From Pseudoalteromonas galatheae (GTDB lineage: Bacteria > Pseudomonadota > Gammaproteobacteria > Enterobacterales > Alteromonadaceae), in assembly GCF_005886105.2 (NCBI RefSeq), contig NZ_PNCO02000001.1:3296001-3360000 (forward strand): a stretch of DNA of 64,000 nt, in the 5' to 3' direction. Below the pieces are notes generated by a model. That model was not told the origin of the DNA. It did no database searches and worked only from the letters and a program-made list of their open reading frames with translations. Positions 9,814-20,283 of the stretch are shown here, piece by piece. Numbering within the stretch: the stretch's first letter is position 1; the number at the start of each line of letters is the position of its first letter. Both the position numbers and the translations under genes were made by a program.

Positions 9814-10483
9814 CCCCTCTAAATTGCACTGGTAGCTTGCTCTTTTTATCCAACAGTTGGATCACATGTTCAATACCTTGCTGGCGCAAAATACCGTGTA
9901 GCTCCGATTGTTTGGCATCGAGTAAACTAATGCCTTCCGCCATCATGTCAAAAGCACGCCAATCGCCGTCTTGACCACGTCTAACCTTAAAGTCAATTTT
10001 GATATCAGGCTTTCCAGGCTCTACAATTTTGGTCTTAACAACCACCACGCCCTCGCTCTCAAATGGGCGATGCTCACCAAATTCTACTTTCTGATCTTTA
10101 TATTGAGTAAACACGCCAGCATAAGTCGCTACCAAGTAATTTTTGAATACTTCAATAAACTCTTTAATATGCTCAACAGCTGCTGCTTTCTCTTGTTTAT
10201 CCTCAATATTGCGGACGGTCTGAATATAAGATCCTAGTACACGATACGCGGCATATTTGTAATCAATGTAAGGCAAGAGCTCTTCTTCAACGATCACACG
10301 TAGGTGTTCTTTGTCTTTTGCAATGATGCTTTGATCTTTGGTAACACGCTGAAAAGTTTGCGCCGCAACTTGCTCTACCATTTTGTATGGATCGCTTGAG
10401 TCCACTTCTTTCGCCTGAACCAATGCAGTAGCCATCAAGGCTACAAACAAAGTCAGACATTTTACATAGATATTTTTTAACAT
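9797..10483 (-). CDS. mlaC: periplasmic phospholipid-binding protein MlaC
   Basis: Shuttle that carries phospholipid between the outer-membrane MlaA-porin complex and MlaD in the inner membrane. The 228 residues have a Sec signal peptide (to about residue 24, ALVQA) and the Ttg2D/MlaC fold, with DYKYAAYRVLG and the conserved P-I-DF-VR--DG-WR--D-MAEGISLL block. Starts two bases after mlaD ends. Length is close to E. coli MlaC (211). Confidence 0.94.
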   Translation of the reverse strand: MLKNIYVKCLTLFVALMATALVQAKEVDSSDPYKMVEQVAAQTFQRVTKDQSIIAKDKEHLRVIVEEELLPYIDYKYAAYRVLGSYIQTVRNIEDKQEKAAAVEHIKEFIEVFKNYLVATYAGVFTQYKDQKVEFGEHRPFESEGVVVVKTKIVEPGKPDIKIDFKVRRGQDGDWRAFDMMAEGISLLDAKQSELHGILRQQGIEHVIQLLDKKSKLPVQFRGDDGDA

Positions 10484-10485
10484 AT

Positions 10486-11031
10486 TTACTCGCTCCCTTG
10501 ATTAAATAGGAACTGACCGATTAGCTCTTCTAATACAAGTGCGGATTTTGTATCTGTGATCATGTCACCGTCTTTTAATGCCTTTGTTTCCACACCAAAG
10601 AGAGACTCTAGATCAACGCTATCTTCACTCGTTACTTCCTGACCAAGACATTTTTGCTTCGCTGATTCGGCGGCAATAACGGGAGAAATACCTAAATATT
10701 GCTCACCTAAAATGCCCGACGTCAAAATCGAAACCGACGATGTATCAGAAAACTGACACTCGTAGTTTTTATCTAAACTCATTGAAACTACCGGCACGAA
10801 CTCTTGTGGATGGATGTGAATTCCATCAACACGACCAATCACAACCCCACCCACCTTAATTGGAGCACGGGTTTTCAACGAGCCTATATTTTCGAATTTA
10901 GCCTGTAAGGTGTAGGTCTCACCATTCCCGCTTAAGCCTGAGTTAGCCACCTTTAGCGCCAACATTACAAATGCAGCAACGCCCAACGCCACGAACAAGC
11001 CAACTAAAATTTCTATTTTCCGTGTATTCAT
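10486..11031 (-). CDS. mlaD: MCE-domain protein MlaD
   Basis: Inner-membrane MCE protein that forms a hexameric ring feeding lipid to MlaE. One N-terminal transmembrane helix (about 7-27) is followed by the MCE domain (about 38-118: Y-L-A-F-NIG-LK--APIKVGGV-IGRV) and a helical C-terminal region; 181 residues against 183 in E. coli. Gap to mlaE is 13 bases. Confidence 0.95.
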   Translation of the reverse strand: MNTRKIEILVGLFVALGVAAFVMLALKVANSGLSGNGETYTLQAKFENIGSLKTRAPIKVGGVVIGRVDGIHIHPQEFVPVVSMSLDKNYECQFSDTSSVSILTSGILGEQYLGISPVIAAESAKQKCLGQEVTSEDSVDLESLFGVETKALKDGDMITDTKSALVLEELIGQFLFNQGSE

Positions 11032-11044
11032 TTTTAAAAACCTT

Positions 11045-11830
11045 TTAACTTGAGAACATAACCGCTGTTAATACAAAGTCAAAGCCAAGTACAGCCAGTG
11101 AAGAATGTACTACCGTCTCTGTCGTCGCTTTACTTATTCCTTCTGAAGTAGGAATACAGTCATAGCCTTTGTATAGCGCGATCCAAGTTACTAATAGTGC
11201 AAATACGAAACTCTTAATAAGACCATTTAAGATGTCTTGTTGAAACGACACTTGCGATTGCATAATTGACCAGAAGCTACCTGAATCTACGCCTAACCAA
11301 TCAACACCCACCAAGTGTGCGCCTAAAATAGCGATCGCAGAGAATATCAGTGCGAGTAATGGCATACTAATAAAACCGGCCCAAAAGCGAGGGGCTACCA
11401 CGCGCTTAAGCGGGTCTATCGCCATCATTTCTAAACTAGATAATTGCTCAGTTGCCTTCATCAAACCGATTTCTGCAGTTAACGCACTGCCTGCGCGCCC
11501 TGCAAATAAGAGTGCGGTTACCACAGGGCCTAGCTCTCTGAGTAAACTCAAAGCAACCAAAGGCCCTAGGCTATCTTCTGCGCCGTATCCAACCAACACG
11601 GTATAGCCTTGTAATGCCAATACCATGCCGATAAATAAACCCGACACCATGATAATCAACAATGACTGATGACCAACCATGTAAAGTTGCTTTATCAACA
11701 GTGGCGTGCCTTTTCGGAAATTAGGTAAGCTACATAGCGCACCAAAAAGCATCGTTGTGGCACGGCCAAGCGCAGCAAAACGGCTAAGAGTTTTGTGGCC
11801 TAGTTTTTGTAAAAAGTCGACCATATTCAC
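11045..11830 (-). CDS. mlaE: MlaE lipid-transport permease
   Basis: Permease subunit of the MlaFEDB ABC transporter. The 261 residues are highly hydrophobic, with five or six membrane helices and the family signatures [39 protein letters not shown] (written here [10 protein letters not shown]) and YDC-PTSEG-S-ATTETVV near the C-terminus. Start overlaps the mlaF stop by four bases (ATGA-type coupling). Confidence 0.96.
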   Translation of the reverse strand: MNMVDFLQKLGHKTLSRFAALGRATTMLFGALCSLPNFRKGTPLLIKQLYMVGHQSLLIIMVSGLFIGMVLALQGYTVLVGYGAEDSLGPLVALSLLRELGPVVTALLFAGRAGSALTAEIGLMKATEQLSSLEMMAIDPLKRVVAPRFWAGFISMPLLALIFSAIAILGAHLVGVDWLGVDSGSFWSIMQSQVSFQQDILNGLIKSFVFALLVTWIALYKGYDCIPTSEGISKATTETVVHSSLAVLGFDFVLTAVMFSS

Positions 11831-12684
11831 TCTCCTTGCAACAGCGCTTGCTGATAATCAGGCGCTTTAAAGTGGAATGGTACAGGCCCATCCGCAAGGC
11901 CCTGTAAGAACTGCTGCACTAATGGCGATTCGTGTTCAAGCATCTGCTCAGGGGTTCCTGTACCAATCACACCTTGCTCAGCAATAATGACGACGTGATC
12001 GGCAATACTCAGCACTTCGGTGACATCATGGGTGACTATCAGCGACGATAACCCCAACACTTCATTCAGAGACTTAATCAACCGAACTAGAACACCCATG
12101 GAAATCGGATCCTGACCTGCAAACGGTTCATCATACATAATTAATTCAGGATCAAGCGCGATAGCACGCGCTAGAGCAGCACGTCTTGCCATACCACCAG
12201 AAAGCTCCGCTGGCATTAAATCTTTTGCACCACGAAGACCAACGGCTTGGAGCTTCATCAACACCACTAAACGAATTAACTCTTCAGATAGTTCAGTATG
12301 CTCGCGTAGGGGAAAAGCCACATTGTCGAACACACTCATATCGGTAAACAAAGCACCGCTTTGAAATAACATGCTCATGCGCGTTCGAGCTTGATACAAA
12401 GCTGTTCGTGACATATTAGGGATACTGTTTCCAGCAAAAAGAATATCACCGCTATCAGGCTTAAGCTGACCACCAATTAAACGAAGCATGGTGGTTTTAC
12501 CAATACCGCTCGGCCCCATTATTGCGGTAATTTTGCCCTTTGGTACAGAAAAGCTCATGTTTTTGTAGATGATCCTTTCACCCCGAGAGAAGGTTACATC
12601 CTTGATTTCTACAATTGACTGCGACAAGTCGCTCTCCAGATCCAGACTATATTCATCCAAGTATGATACTTTTTTTTCAAACAA
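11827..12684 (-). CDS. mlaF: MlaF ATPase of the lipid transporter
   Basis: ABC ATPase driving MlaE. The 285 residues contain Walker [10 protein letters not shown], the signature [14 protein letters not shown], Walker [15 protein letters not shown] and the H-loop VTHDV. The N-terminus is about 15 residues longer than in E. coli MlaF; no other Met occurs before residue 43, so the 12684 ATG is kept, though a shorter form from a rare start codon is possible. First gene of the mlaFEDCB-ibaG-murA operon, divergent from yrbG over about 115 bases that must hold both promoters. Confidence 0.95.
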   Translation of the reverse strand: MFEKKVSYLDEYSLDLESDLSQSIVEIKDVTFSRGERIIYKNMSFSVPKGKITAIMGPSGIGKTTMLRLIGGQLKPDSGDILFAGNSIPNMSRTALYQARTRMSMLFQSGALFTDMSVFDNVAFPLREHTELSEELIRLVVLMKLQAVGLRGAKDLMPAELSGGMARRAALARAIALDPELIMYDEPFAGQDPISMGVLVRLIKSLNEVLGLSSLIVTHDVTEVLSIADHVVIIAEQGVIGTGTPEQMLEHESPLVQQFLQGLADGPVPFHFKAPDYQQALLQGE

Positions 12685-12801
12685 GATGGAAAATCGTTTT
12701 GGTAAAATTTTGTAAGTCGTGAAATGTAACGGTTTGCTTATACTTTCCAGAGCGCTTTTGGTAGTATCTAACGAAATTTTAATCCTATTGGCTAGAGGTT
12801 C

Positions 12802-13761
12802 ATGGTTTTATCGTTTGTTATTCTCATTCTTGGCTTCATTGCATTGGTTTGGAGTGCTGACCGCTTTGTTTTTGGTGCGGCTGCTCTTGCACGAAACTTT
12901 GGTGTACCGACATTAATTGTTGGTTTAACTATTGTGGCCATGGGTTCTTCAGCGCCAGAAATGATGGTTGCTGCGCAAGCCGCTCTTGCAGATAAAACAG
13001 ACACCGCCGTAGGTAATGCCATAGGTTCTAACATTGCCAATATTTTGCTCGTTTTGGGCCTTACTGCGTTATTAAGACCGCTATCAGTCGGTTCTGGTAT
13101 TTTACGCCGCGAAATGCCGCTGTTAGTTATCGTTTCACTAGTTGCGTGGTATATCGTAAGTGATAACCACTTTAGCTTCGTTGAAGGTGTTTTATTATTA
13201 GTGGGTTTTATCGCTTTTCTGATCACATTAATCATCATCACAAAACGTGGTGATGGAGATAGCGATGACCCATTTGTAAGTGAGGCCTGCGAGGAAGTAC
13301 CAGATAATATCCCAACTCAAAAGGCCTTATTTTGGTTAGTTGTAGGAATGATCCTACTGCCAGTTAGCGCGGATTACTTGGTTGGTGCAGCCGTTGATAT
13401 AGCCAAATATTTTGGTATGAGTGACTTGCTTATAGGGCTAACCATTATTGCCGTTGGCACTAGCCTACCAGAGCTTGCCGCCTGTATTGCTGGCGTGTTG
13501 AAAAATGAAGACGACTTAGCCCTTGGTAATATTATTGGTTCGAATATTTTTAACATCTTGGCGGTGCTATCGATTGCCGGGATCATGAATCCATCCGTCC
13601 TCGACGCCAATATTGCTTCACGTGATATCTTTATTATGCTCGGCGCGACACTGCTGCTTATCCTAATGAGCCTCAGCTTGACAGGTAAGCGTCGCATTAA
13701 CCGTTTAGAAGGCGGCATACTTGTCGCAAGCTTCGCCGGTTACATTTACTACATCATTTAA
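12802..13761 (+). CDS. yrbG: sodium/calcium antiporter family protein YrbG
   Basis: Member of the CaCA cation/Ca2+ exchanger family in the inner membrane. The 319 residues show the internal duplication of the family: GSSAPEMMVAA...VGNAIGSNIANIL in the first half and GTSLPELAACIAG...LGNIIGSNIFNIL in the second, about ten membrane helices in all. An AGAGG site precedes the ATG. It heads the Kdo/LPS-export operon, as in E. coli, where its physiological role is unclear. Confidence 0.92.
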   Translation: MVLSFVILILGFIALVWSADRFVFGAAALARNFGVPTLIVGLTIVAMGSSAPEMMVAAQAALADKTDTAVGNAIGSNIANILLVLGLTALLRPLSVGSGILRREMPLLVIVSLVAWYIVSDNHFSFVEGVLLLVGFIAFLITLIIITKRGDGDSDDPFVSEACEEVPDNIPTQKALFWLVVGMILLPVSADYLVGAAVDIAKYFGMSDLLIGLTIIAVGTSLPELAACIAGVLKNEDDLALGNIIGSNIFNILAVLSIAGIMNPSVLDANIASRDIFIMLGATLLLILMSLSLTGKRRINRLEGGILVASFAGYIYYII

Positions 13762-13770
13762 GGAAGTCTA

Positions 13771-14742
13771 GTGACAAAGAGCCCATTTATCGATTCTGCA
13801 AATCAAGTTTTTGCTACCGAACTTGCAGCAATAGAAGAAGTGCAGCAGTTCGTTGATCAACAATTTGCAAAAGCCTGTGAAATTATGTTTGGCTGCCAAG
13901 GCCGGATCATCGTAATTGGCATGGGTAAATCTGGCCACATTGGTAATAAAATTGCAGCAACGCTCGCAAGTACCGGCAGTCCTGCGTTTTTTGTTCATCC
14001 AGGCGAAGCGAGTCACGGCGACTTGGGTATGATCACCAAAGATGATGTAGTATTGATGATCTCCAACTCGGGGGAAACCCAAGAGGTAATCTCAATCCTA
14101 CCTGTGATTAAGCGCTTAGGTGCGCCAGTAATCTCCATGACAGGTAACCCTAACTCTACAATGGCTCTAAACGCGACAGTCCATCTTTGTGTCAAAGTAT
14201 CAAAAGAGGCGTGCCCATTAGGGCTTGCACCTACAGCTAGCACCACAGCTACGCTAGTGATGGGTGATGCACTCGCAGTTGCGCTACTTGAAGCCAGAGG
14301 CTTCACGGCTGATGATTTTGCGCTCTCCCATCCTGGCGGTAGTTTAGGAAGACGACTACTACTAACCGTTGCTGACGTCATGCATCAAGGAGATGCAATC
14401 CCAATGGTCGACAGCCATTGCACAGTTAAAGAGGCCTTGTTTGAGATCTCTGCCAAAAGTTTAGGTATGACCGCAATCGTAGATGAAAACATACAATTAC
14501 AAGGTATTTTTACCGATGGCGACTTACGCCGTATTATTGAACAAAAGATCGATATTCACACCACCCCTATCACGCAAGTAATGACGGCAAAAAGTACAAC
14601 AGCACGCGCCGATATGCTCGCGGCTGAGGTACTCAATATCATGGAAACCAAGCGAATTAATGGCTTAATTGTGGTAAATGAAAACAACGTTCCGGTTGGT
14701 GCCTTAAATACGCAGGATTTACTTAGAGCGGGGGTACTGTAA
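13771..14742 (+). CDS. kdsD: D-arabinose-5-phosphate isomerase
   Basis: Converts ribulose-5-phosphate to arabinose-5-phosphate, the first step to the LPS sugar Kdo. The 323 residues contain a SIS domain (GMGKSGHIG at 50-58, S98-NSGET) and two C-terminal CBS repeats (about 205-323). GTG start behind a strong AAGGAAG site nine bases after yrbG. The stop overlaps the kdsC ATG (TAATG). Confidence 0.96.
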   Translation: MTKSPFIDSANQVFATELAAIEEVQQFVDQQFAKACEIMFGCQGRIIVIGMGKSGHIGNKIAATLASTGSPAFFVHPGEASHGDLGMITKDDVVLMISNSGETQEVISILPVIKRLGAPVISMTGNPNSTMALNATVHLCVKVSKEACPLGLAPTASTTATLVMGDALAVALLEARGFTADDFALSHPGGSLGRRLLLTVADVMHQGDAIPMVDSHCTVKEALFEISAKSLGMTAIVDENIQLQGIFTDGDLRRIIEQKIDIHTTPITQVMTAKSTTARADMLAAEVLNIMETKRINGLIVVNENNVPVGALNTQDLLRAGVL

Positions 14743-15293
14743 TGCAGTTTGAAGATTTATATCAGGCAATTTCAACTACAGCTTGGGAAAAAGCAAAGCA
14801 AATTAAATTATTGATTTGTGATATTGATGGCGTGTTTTCAGATGGCCGTATATACCTTGGCAATAATGGCGAAGAACTGAAAGCTTTTAATACCAAAGAC
14901 GGGTTTGGTATTAAGGCTTTGATTGATTGTGGAATTGAGGTTGCAGTGATCACAGGAAGACATTCACAAATTGTTCAGCAACGCATGACTAGTTTAAATG
15001 TAACTTATATTTACCAAGGTCAAGAAAACAAGGTAGTGGCATATGATGAACTGAAAGCTAAGCTTAACCTTAGCGATGATGAAATCGCGTATATTGGTGA
15101 TGATGGTCCAGACCTACCCGTAATGGAACGAGTCGGTTTCGCCGTTGCCGTCAATGATGCACATCCTCTTGTTAAGCACATCGCTCATTACACGACCTTA
15201 ATGCCTGGTGGTTTTGGTGCTGTGAGAGAGCTTACTGATCTCATTATGCTTAGCCAGAAGCACTTATTAACTTCCAAAGGATCAAGTACATGA
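14742..15293 (+). CDS. kdsC: 3-deoxy-D-manno-octulosonate 8-phosphate phosphatase
   Basis: HAD phosphatase that removes phosphate from Kdo-8-P to give Kdo. The 183 residues have the DxD nucleophile motif in CDIDGVFSDG (D27, D29), the GF-IK cap-less core, and YIGDDGPDLPVM for metal binding; it is the small tetrameric C0-type HAD. Coupled to kdsD (one-base overlap) and lptC (four-base overlap). Confidence 0.97.
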   Translation: MQFEDLYQAISTTAWEKAKQIKLLICDIDGVFSDGRIYLGNNGEELKAFNTKDGFGIKALIDCGIEVAVITGRHSQIVQQRMTSLNVTYIYQGQENKVVAYDELKAKLNLSDDEIAYIGDDGPDLPVMERVGFAVAVNDAHPLVKHIAHYTTLMPGGFGAVRELTDLIMLSQKHLLTSKGSST

Positions 15294-15844
15294 CCGTATT
15301 GCGTGTCATTTTACTCATTGTTTTCGCTTCTTTAATGATATGGATGTGGTCACCCATGTTCAATCCATCAGAGACGGATCCAACAAAGGAAGATGAACCG
15401 TTAGCTAAGCCAGATTACGTTGCAACCACGCTTCAACAAACGACCTATAGTGAAAATGGCTTATTAAACTATCAAGTAACTGCTGATAAGATGGAGTTGT
15501 ATCAAGATCTTGGCTTTAGTCACTTTGAAAAACCTATTTTCACTTTGTATAACGGTGAGCAAAATTGGCAAATAAGTTCATCGGAAGCAACATTATACGA
15601 AAACAATACTTTAATCTTGGAAGGCAATGTATTGGCAAAGAATTTAACACCTAACGCCATGATCACTGATATTAATGCCGACAATGTAAGAGTTGAAATT
15701 AAGCAAAAATTGATGAAGTCGGAACACCCTGTTGTTATCACGGGTCCTAGTCTTAGGATCACGGGTAAAGGGCTACATGCGGATCTGCAAAAGCAAGTGA
15801 TCGAACTCATCAACCACACAAAGACAATTTATTATGACCAGTAA
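15290..15844 (+). CDS. lptC: LPS export protein LptC
   Basis: Bitopic inner-membrane protein that passes LPS from LptBFG to LptA. One N-terminal helix (about 5-21) precedes a periplasmic beta-jellyroll (about 45-184); 184 residues against 191 in E. coli. Sequence conservation is modest, as usual, but position between kdsC and lptA and the topology make the call firm. Overlaps lptA by 11 bases. Confidence 0.93.
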   Translation: MTVLRVILLIVFASLMIWMWSPMFNPSETDPTKEDEPLAKPDYVATTLQQTTYSENGLLNYQVTADKMELYQDLGFSHFEKPIFTLYNGEQNWQISSSEATLYENNTLILEGNVLAKNLTPNAMITDINADNVRVEIKQKLMKSEHPVVITGPSLRITGKGLHADLQKQVIELINHTKTIYYDQ

Positions 15845-16376
15845 AATCATTAACAACCTAGTTTGCATCGGCTTGCTTGCAAGTTCTACTCTGGCTATTG
15901 CCGCAGAACAAAATGAAGTCATTATTGATGCTGGCCGTCAGCAAGCTCAGCTGCAAAGCAATATCGGTATTTTTGAACAGAATGTTGTAATTATTCATGG
16001 CAACAGAAAAATAAATGCTGACCGCCTAGAGGTTCACCGCCGCGCAGAGCTTGGTACAAATAAACAGCTGCTTGTTGCAACTGGCAGCCCTGCCACTTTT
16101 AGCGAACGTCAACCTGATGGCAACTTGCTAGAAGCCAAAGCAAATGAAATCCGTTACGACGTAGCTAAAGGAACCCTAGTGATTTCTGGCGATGCGGAAA
16201 TCAATCAAACAGGGCAAAAAATCAATGCGCAAGTCATCACCTACGACATTGAAAAGCAATTGATCAGCGCTGAGCGCTCAGATCAAGAAGATTCCCGTGT
16301 AAGAACCATACTTGTTCCTGTAGATGACAAAAAAGACGCAAAAGATAAAAAAGCGCAGGAAGAAGGTAACAATTAA
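15834..16376 (+). CDS. lptA: periplasmic LPS bridge protein LptA
   Basis: OstA-type beta-jellyroll protein forming the periplasmic bridge for LPS. The 180 residues have a signal peptide (cleavage after about ALAIAA, residue 24) and the OstA domain: D-GRQQAQL, G-F--NVV-IHG-R-I-ADRLEVH, and [21 protein letters not shown]. The tail (about 160-180) is lysine/aspartate rich. Stop and lptB ATG overlap by one base. Confidence 0.94.
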   Translation: MTSKIINNLVCIGLLASSTLAIAAEQNEVIIDAGRQQAQLQSNIGIFEQNVVIIHGNRKINADRLEVHRRAELGTNKQLLVATGSPATFSERQPDGNLLEAKANEIRYDVAKGTLVISGDAEINQTGQKINAQVITYDIEKQLISAERSDQEDSRVRTILVPVDDKKDAKDKKAQEEGNN

Positions 16377-17101
16377 TGAGCGAGCTCAAAGCAACGGGTT
16401 TAGCAAAGAGTTATAAAGGTCGTGAAGTCGTCAAGAATGTTGGCTTAAGTGTCCAAGCTGGCAGTATTGTAGGTTTGTTAGGCCCAAATGGCGCAGGTAA
16501 AACCACTACTTTTTACATGATAGTAGGATTAGTACCAAGCGATAAAGGTTTTATTCAGATTGATGGCGAAGACATCACTTTACTACCGATGCATAGCCGC
16601 GCGCGACTTGGCATTGGCTATCTTCCGCAAGAGTCTTCAATCTTTAGAAAGCTCACGGTCTATCAAAATTTAATGGCGATTTTAGAAACTCGAAAAGACT
16701 TAACTAAAGTTGAAAGAGAGGCTGAGCTAAATGAGTTATTAGATGAATTTAATATTCAACATATTCGCGATTCACAGGGTATGGCATTATCGGGAGGCGA
16801 AAGAAGACGGGTAGAAATTGCTCGCGCTTTAGCTGCTAATCCCAAGTTTATCCTGTTAGATGAACCTTTTGCTGGTGTTGATCCAATTTCGGTGTTAGAT
16901 ATAAAGACAATCATAGAGCACCTAAAAAACCGCGGTATCGGTGTATTAATCACCGATCACAACGTAAGAGAAACACTAGACGTATGTGAAAAGGCCTACA
17001 TCGTTTCACATGGTGAGTTAATCGCTGCAGGCACGCCAGAACATGTTTTGGCAGATCAAACCGTAAGAGATGTCTACCTAGGCGAACAATTCAAGCTATA
17101 G
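16376..17101 (+). CDS. lptB: LPS export ATPase LptB
   Basis: ATPase of the LptBFGC exporter. The 241 residues have Walker [10 protein letters not shown] (36-44), the Q-loop in [13 protein letters not shown], signature [15 protein letters not shown], Walker [14 protein letters not shown] and the H-loop ITDHNVRET. lptF/lptG are not in the window, which is usual. 46 bases separate it from rpoN, so the two are probably co-transcribed. Confidence 0.98.
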   Translation: MSELKATGLAKSYKGREVVKNVGLSVQAGSIVGLLGPNGAGKTTTFYMIVGLVPSDKGFIQIDGEDITLLPMHSRARLGIGYLPQESSIFRKLTVYQNLMAILETRKDLTKVEREAELNELLDEFNIQHIRDSQGMALSGGERRRVEIARALAANPKFILLDEPFAGVDPISVLDIKTIIEHLKNRGIGVLITDHNVRETLDVCEKAYIVSHGELIAAGTPEHVLADQTVRDVYLGEQFKL

Positions 17102-17147
17102 TTAAGACGTAGTATTAATAACTGTTAAAAAGGATTGTTAGAGATAC

Positions 17148-18647
17148 ATGAGGCAATCATTACAGCTGCGCATGGGGCAGCAACTTACAATGACTCCACA
17201 ACTGCAACAAGCTATTCGCTTGCTGCAGCTTAGTACATTGGATCTGCAACAGGAAATACAAGAAGCATTAGACAGCAATCCATTATTGGAAGTGGAAGAA
17301 GGTGATAATACTGACGGCGAAAATGCTGACCAACACGGCCAAGAAAAGAGCAGCACTGAAGATAATCAAAATTCAGGCGATGAAGCATCAGTTAGTGACT
17401 ATGAGATAGACTCAGATACCGCCATGAGCAAAGACACGGTGAGCGATGATCTCGCCATGGATGTCACTTGGGACGAGTATATGAGCGCAGCTCCAGCCGC
17501 CAGCTCAGGTCCACTCCCTGATGACGATAATGTTTATCAAGGGGAAACCTCTGAATCTCTCCATGATTATCTCATGTGGCAACTTGAGTTGACTCCATTT
17601 AGTCCAACAGATAGAGCTATTGCGATTGCGATTATTGAAGCGGTCGACCTGTCAGGCATTTTAACACTCTCTTGCGAAGACATTTTAGAGAGCATTAATG
17701 ACGAAGATAGCGAAGAGCCTATTGAGCTAGATGAAGTCGAAGCCGTACTCAAACGTATTCAGCTTTTTGACCCTGTTGGTATCGCTGCGCGTAGTTTACA
17801 AGAATGCTTATGTATTCAGCTAAACCAATTCGCCCCAGATACGCCATGGATTGCCGAAACGAAAATGATCCTGACAGAGCATATTGATTTGCTTGCCAGC
17901 CGTGACTATCGAACTTTGGCTAAGAAAACGCGCCTTAAAGAAGCCGATCTCAAAGAGGTGATGACGCTAATTCATAGTCTTAACCCAAAGCCTGCGGCAA
18001 GCATTATTCATGAAGAACCTGAGTATGTGATCCCTGATGTATCGGTGAAAAAAGTAAAAGGTCGTTGGGTCGTAGAGCTAAACCCTGATGCTATGCCTAA
18101 AATAAGAGTAAACGATCACTACGCTGCGATGTCTAGAACGGCGAAATCCAGTACGGATAGTCAGTTTATTCGCTCTCATTTACAAGAAGCAAAATGGTTT
18201 ATTAAAAGCTTAGAAAGCCGAAATGATACTTTATTAAAAGTTACCAATTGCATTGTGCAACAACAACAGGCATTCTTTGAACATGGCCCCGAAGCAATGC
18301 GCCCTATGGTGCTAAATGATGTTGCTGAAATGGTTGAGATGCATGAGTCCACAATTTCCCGTGTGACAACACAAAAATATATGCATACACCTCGGGGAAT
18401 ATTTGAGCTGAAGTATTTCTTCTCTAGCCATGTAAGTACAGAAAATGGAGGTGAGTGCTCTTCCACAGCAATTAGGGCACTTATCAAAAAGCTGATAGCT
18501 GCAGAAAATACCGCGAAGCCATTGAGTGACAGCAAAATTGCAGATATCTTAGCTGAGCAAGGAATTAAGGTAGCGAGACGCACGATTGCAAAATATCGTG
18601 AATCCCTAGCCATTCCACCGTCAAATCAGCGTAAAAGTTTGATATAA
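17148..18647 (+). CDS. rpoN: RNA polymerase sigma-54 factor
   Basis: Directs transcription from -24/-12 promoters activated by enhancer-binding proteins. The 499 residues have the Q/L-rich region I ([20 protein letters not shown]), an acidic variable region II (about 50-125, rich in D/E/S), the core-binding domain, a helix-turn-helix and the RpoN box [10 protein letters not shown] near residue 480. Slightly longer than E. coli RpoN (477), the difference lying in the acidic region. Followed by hpf-ptsN-rapZ-ptsO, the standard cluster. Confidence 0.98.
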   Translation: MRQSLQLRMGQQLTMTPQLQQAIRLLQLSTLDLQQEIQEALDSNPLLEVEEGDNTDGENADQHGQEKSSTEDNQNSGDEASVSDYEIDSDTAMSKDTVSDDLAMDVTWDEYMSAAPAASSGPLPDDDNVYQGETSESLHDYLMWQLELTPFSPTDRAIAIAIIEAVDLSGILTLSCEDILESINDEDSEEPIELDEVEAVLKRIQLFDPVGIAARSLQECLCIQLNQFAPDTPWIAETKMILTEHIDLLASRDYRTLAKKTRLKEADLKEVMTLIHSLNPKPAASIIHEEPEYVIPDVSVKKVKGRWVVELNPDAMPKIRVNDHYAAMSRTAKSSTDSQFIRSHLQEAKWFIKSLESRNDTLLKVTNCIVQQQQAFFEHGPEAMRPMVLNDVAEMVEMHESTISRVTTQKYMHTPRGIFELKYFFSSHVSTENGGECSSTAIRALIKKLIAAENTAKPLSDSKIADILAEQGIKVARRTIAKYRESLAIPPSNQRKSLI

Positions 18648-18676
18648 GACGTAAAACCCAAGAAGGAAAAATGCTT

Positions 18677-18964
18677 ATGCAACTAAATCTAACTGGTCGC
18701 CATGTAGAAATTACTGACTCATTAAGAGACTATGTCACCAACAAGTTTGCGAAGCTAGAAAGGCACTTTGATCATATCAATAACGTGCATGTGATCCTAG
18801 ATGTCGAGAAGCTAGTACAAAAAGCAGAAGCAACATTACACGTAAACGGCGGCGAACTATTTGCATCAACAGAGCATCAAGATATGTATGCCGCAATTGA
18901 TGGCCTTATCAACAAGCTAGATCGTCAAGTTATTAAACACAAAGAGAAGCTCACTCGACACTAA
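18677..18964 (+). CDS. hpf: ribosome hibernation promoting factor
   Basis: Short HPF that binds the 30S decoding region and promotes 100S ribosome dimers in stationary phase. I start it at the second ATG (18677), giving 95 residues beginning MQLNLTGRHVEIT, which aligns with the E. coli protein. The first ATG (18671) would add two residues and lies closer to the AAGGA site. No long C-terminal dimerisation domain is present. Sits between rpoN and ptsN as usual. Confidence 0.96.
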   Translation: MQLNLTGRHVEITDSLRDYVTNKFAKLERHFDHINNVHVILDVEKLVQKAEATLHVNGGELFASTEHQDMYAAIDGLINKLDRQVIKHKEKLTRH

Positions 18965-18965
18965 G

Positions 18966-19424
18966 ATGAAATTAAGTGAATTAGTGAACAAGGACTGCAG
19001 TAAAGCTGCGGTCCTTTTTAATAGCAAAAAACGTATTTTAGAATACATCAGCGAACTGGCTCATAGTCAAATTCCAAATACCAGTCAGCATGCTATCTTG
19101 GACGCTTTAATGGCGCGAGAGAAATTAGGTAGCACTGGGATTGGTAAAGGCATTGCTATTCCTCATGGACGACTTGAAGGGTTAGATAAAATCCTTGCAA
19201 TGGTACTTGTCAGTGAGCAAGGGATCCAGTTTGAAGCCATAGATAAGCAGCCGGTCGATATTTTTGTCGCATTCATCGTACCTGAAGGTGATAATCAACA
19301 GCACCTGAAGACCTTAGCGGCGATTGCTGATACACTCCAAGACAAGTCTTTTTGCAAAATGCTTAGGCAAGCAAAAAGTGATGATGAGTTATATGCAGTG
19401 ATCCAAGGTGAATTTGATGAGTGA
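18966..19424 (+). CDS. ptsN: nitrogen-PTS EIIA component PtsN
   Basis: EIIA-Ntr, the terminal phospho-acceptor of the regulatory PTS (PtsP-PtsO-PtsN), which modulates potassium transport and stress responses. The 152 residues hold the phosphorylation site H67 in GIAIPHGRL and the EIIA-type fold (KQPVDIFVAF-VPE). Begins one base after the hpf stop and overlaps rapZ by eight bases. Confidence 0.97.
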   Translation: MKLSELVNKDCSKAAVLFNSKKRILEYISELAHSQIPNTSQHAILDALMAREKLGSTGIGKGIAIPHGRLEGLDKILAMVLVSEQGIQFEAIDKQPVDIFVAFIVPEGDNQQHLKTLAAIADTLQDKSFCKMLRQAKSDDELYAVIQGEFDE

Positions 19425-20283
19425 TGAAGAAAAAGGACTCGAGCTTATCATTATCAGTGGCCGATCTGGCTCTGGTAAATCTGTAGCGCTTCGAGTATTG
19501 GAAGATTTAGGCTACTATTGTGTAGATAATATTCCAGTCAACTTACTGCCCTCTTTAGTCCGTAGTGTTTCCGACAATTATAATAAAATTGCAGTGAGCA
19601 TTGATGTTAGAAACTTGCCTAAAGAACAAGACGAGTTTAATGACATTCTTGAGTACTTACCAGGCTTCGCCAAACCTACCCTGTTTTATTTAGACAGTGA
19701 CGATCAAACCCTGATAAAACGCTTCTCAGAAACACGCCGTTTGCACCCGCTTTCACTGCATAACCTCCCATTAGATGTTGCAATTAAGAAAGAACGAGAA
19801 TTATTAGATGTATTGATCACTCGCGCCGACTTCCTCATTGATACTACAGGCCTGAGCGTTCATCAACTTGCTGAAGATATTCGCGAAAAAATCTTAGGTA
19901 AAAAAGACAAACAACTCATTATTACCTTTGAATCTTTCGGCTTTAAACACGGTATTCCAAAACAAGCGGATTACGTTTTTGATGCGCGCTTTTTACCCAA
20001 TCCACATTGGGAACCTGAGCTTAAGCCGCTCACGGGCCTAGATCAGCCAGTCAAAGACTATTTGTCGAGTCACAGCATCGTGCAAAAGTTTACTTGGCAA
20101 ATTCAAACCTTTGTACAAACTTGGTTACCACACTTAGAACGTAACAATCGCAGCTATCTAACAATCGCAATAGGATGCACTGGAGGGCAGCACCGTTCGG
20201 TATACCTCGCACAAACCATAGGCGAGCGTTTTGCTAAAACCCACCCTAACGTCAAAATTCGTCATCGTGAGCAAGAGGGTTAA
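19417..20283 (+). CDS. rapZ: RNase adapter protein RapZ
   Basis: In E. coli RapZ delivers the sRNA GlmZ to RNase E and so tunes glucosamine-6-phosphate synthesis. The 288 residues have Walker A GRSGSGKS (15-22), DVRN, and the C-terminal block [23 protein letters not shown] with GCTGG-HRSVY. I choose the ATG at 19417, with an AAGGTG site seven bases upstream, over the GTG at 19408. GlmY/GlmZ were not seen here, so the RNA-adapter role is inferred from the family. Confidence 0.95.
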   Translation: [288 protein letters not shown]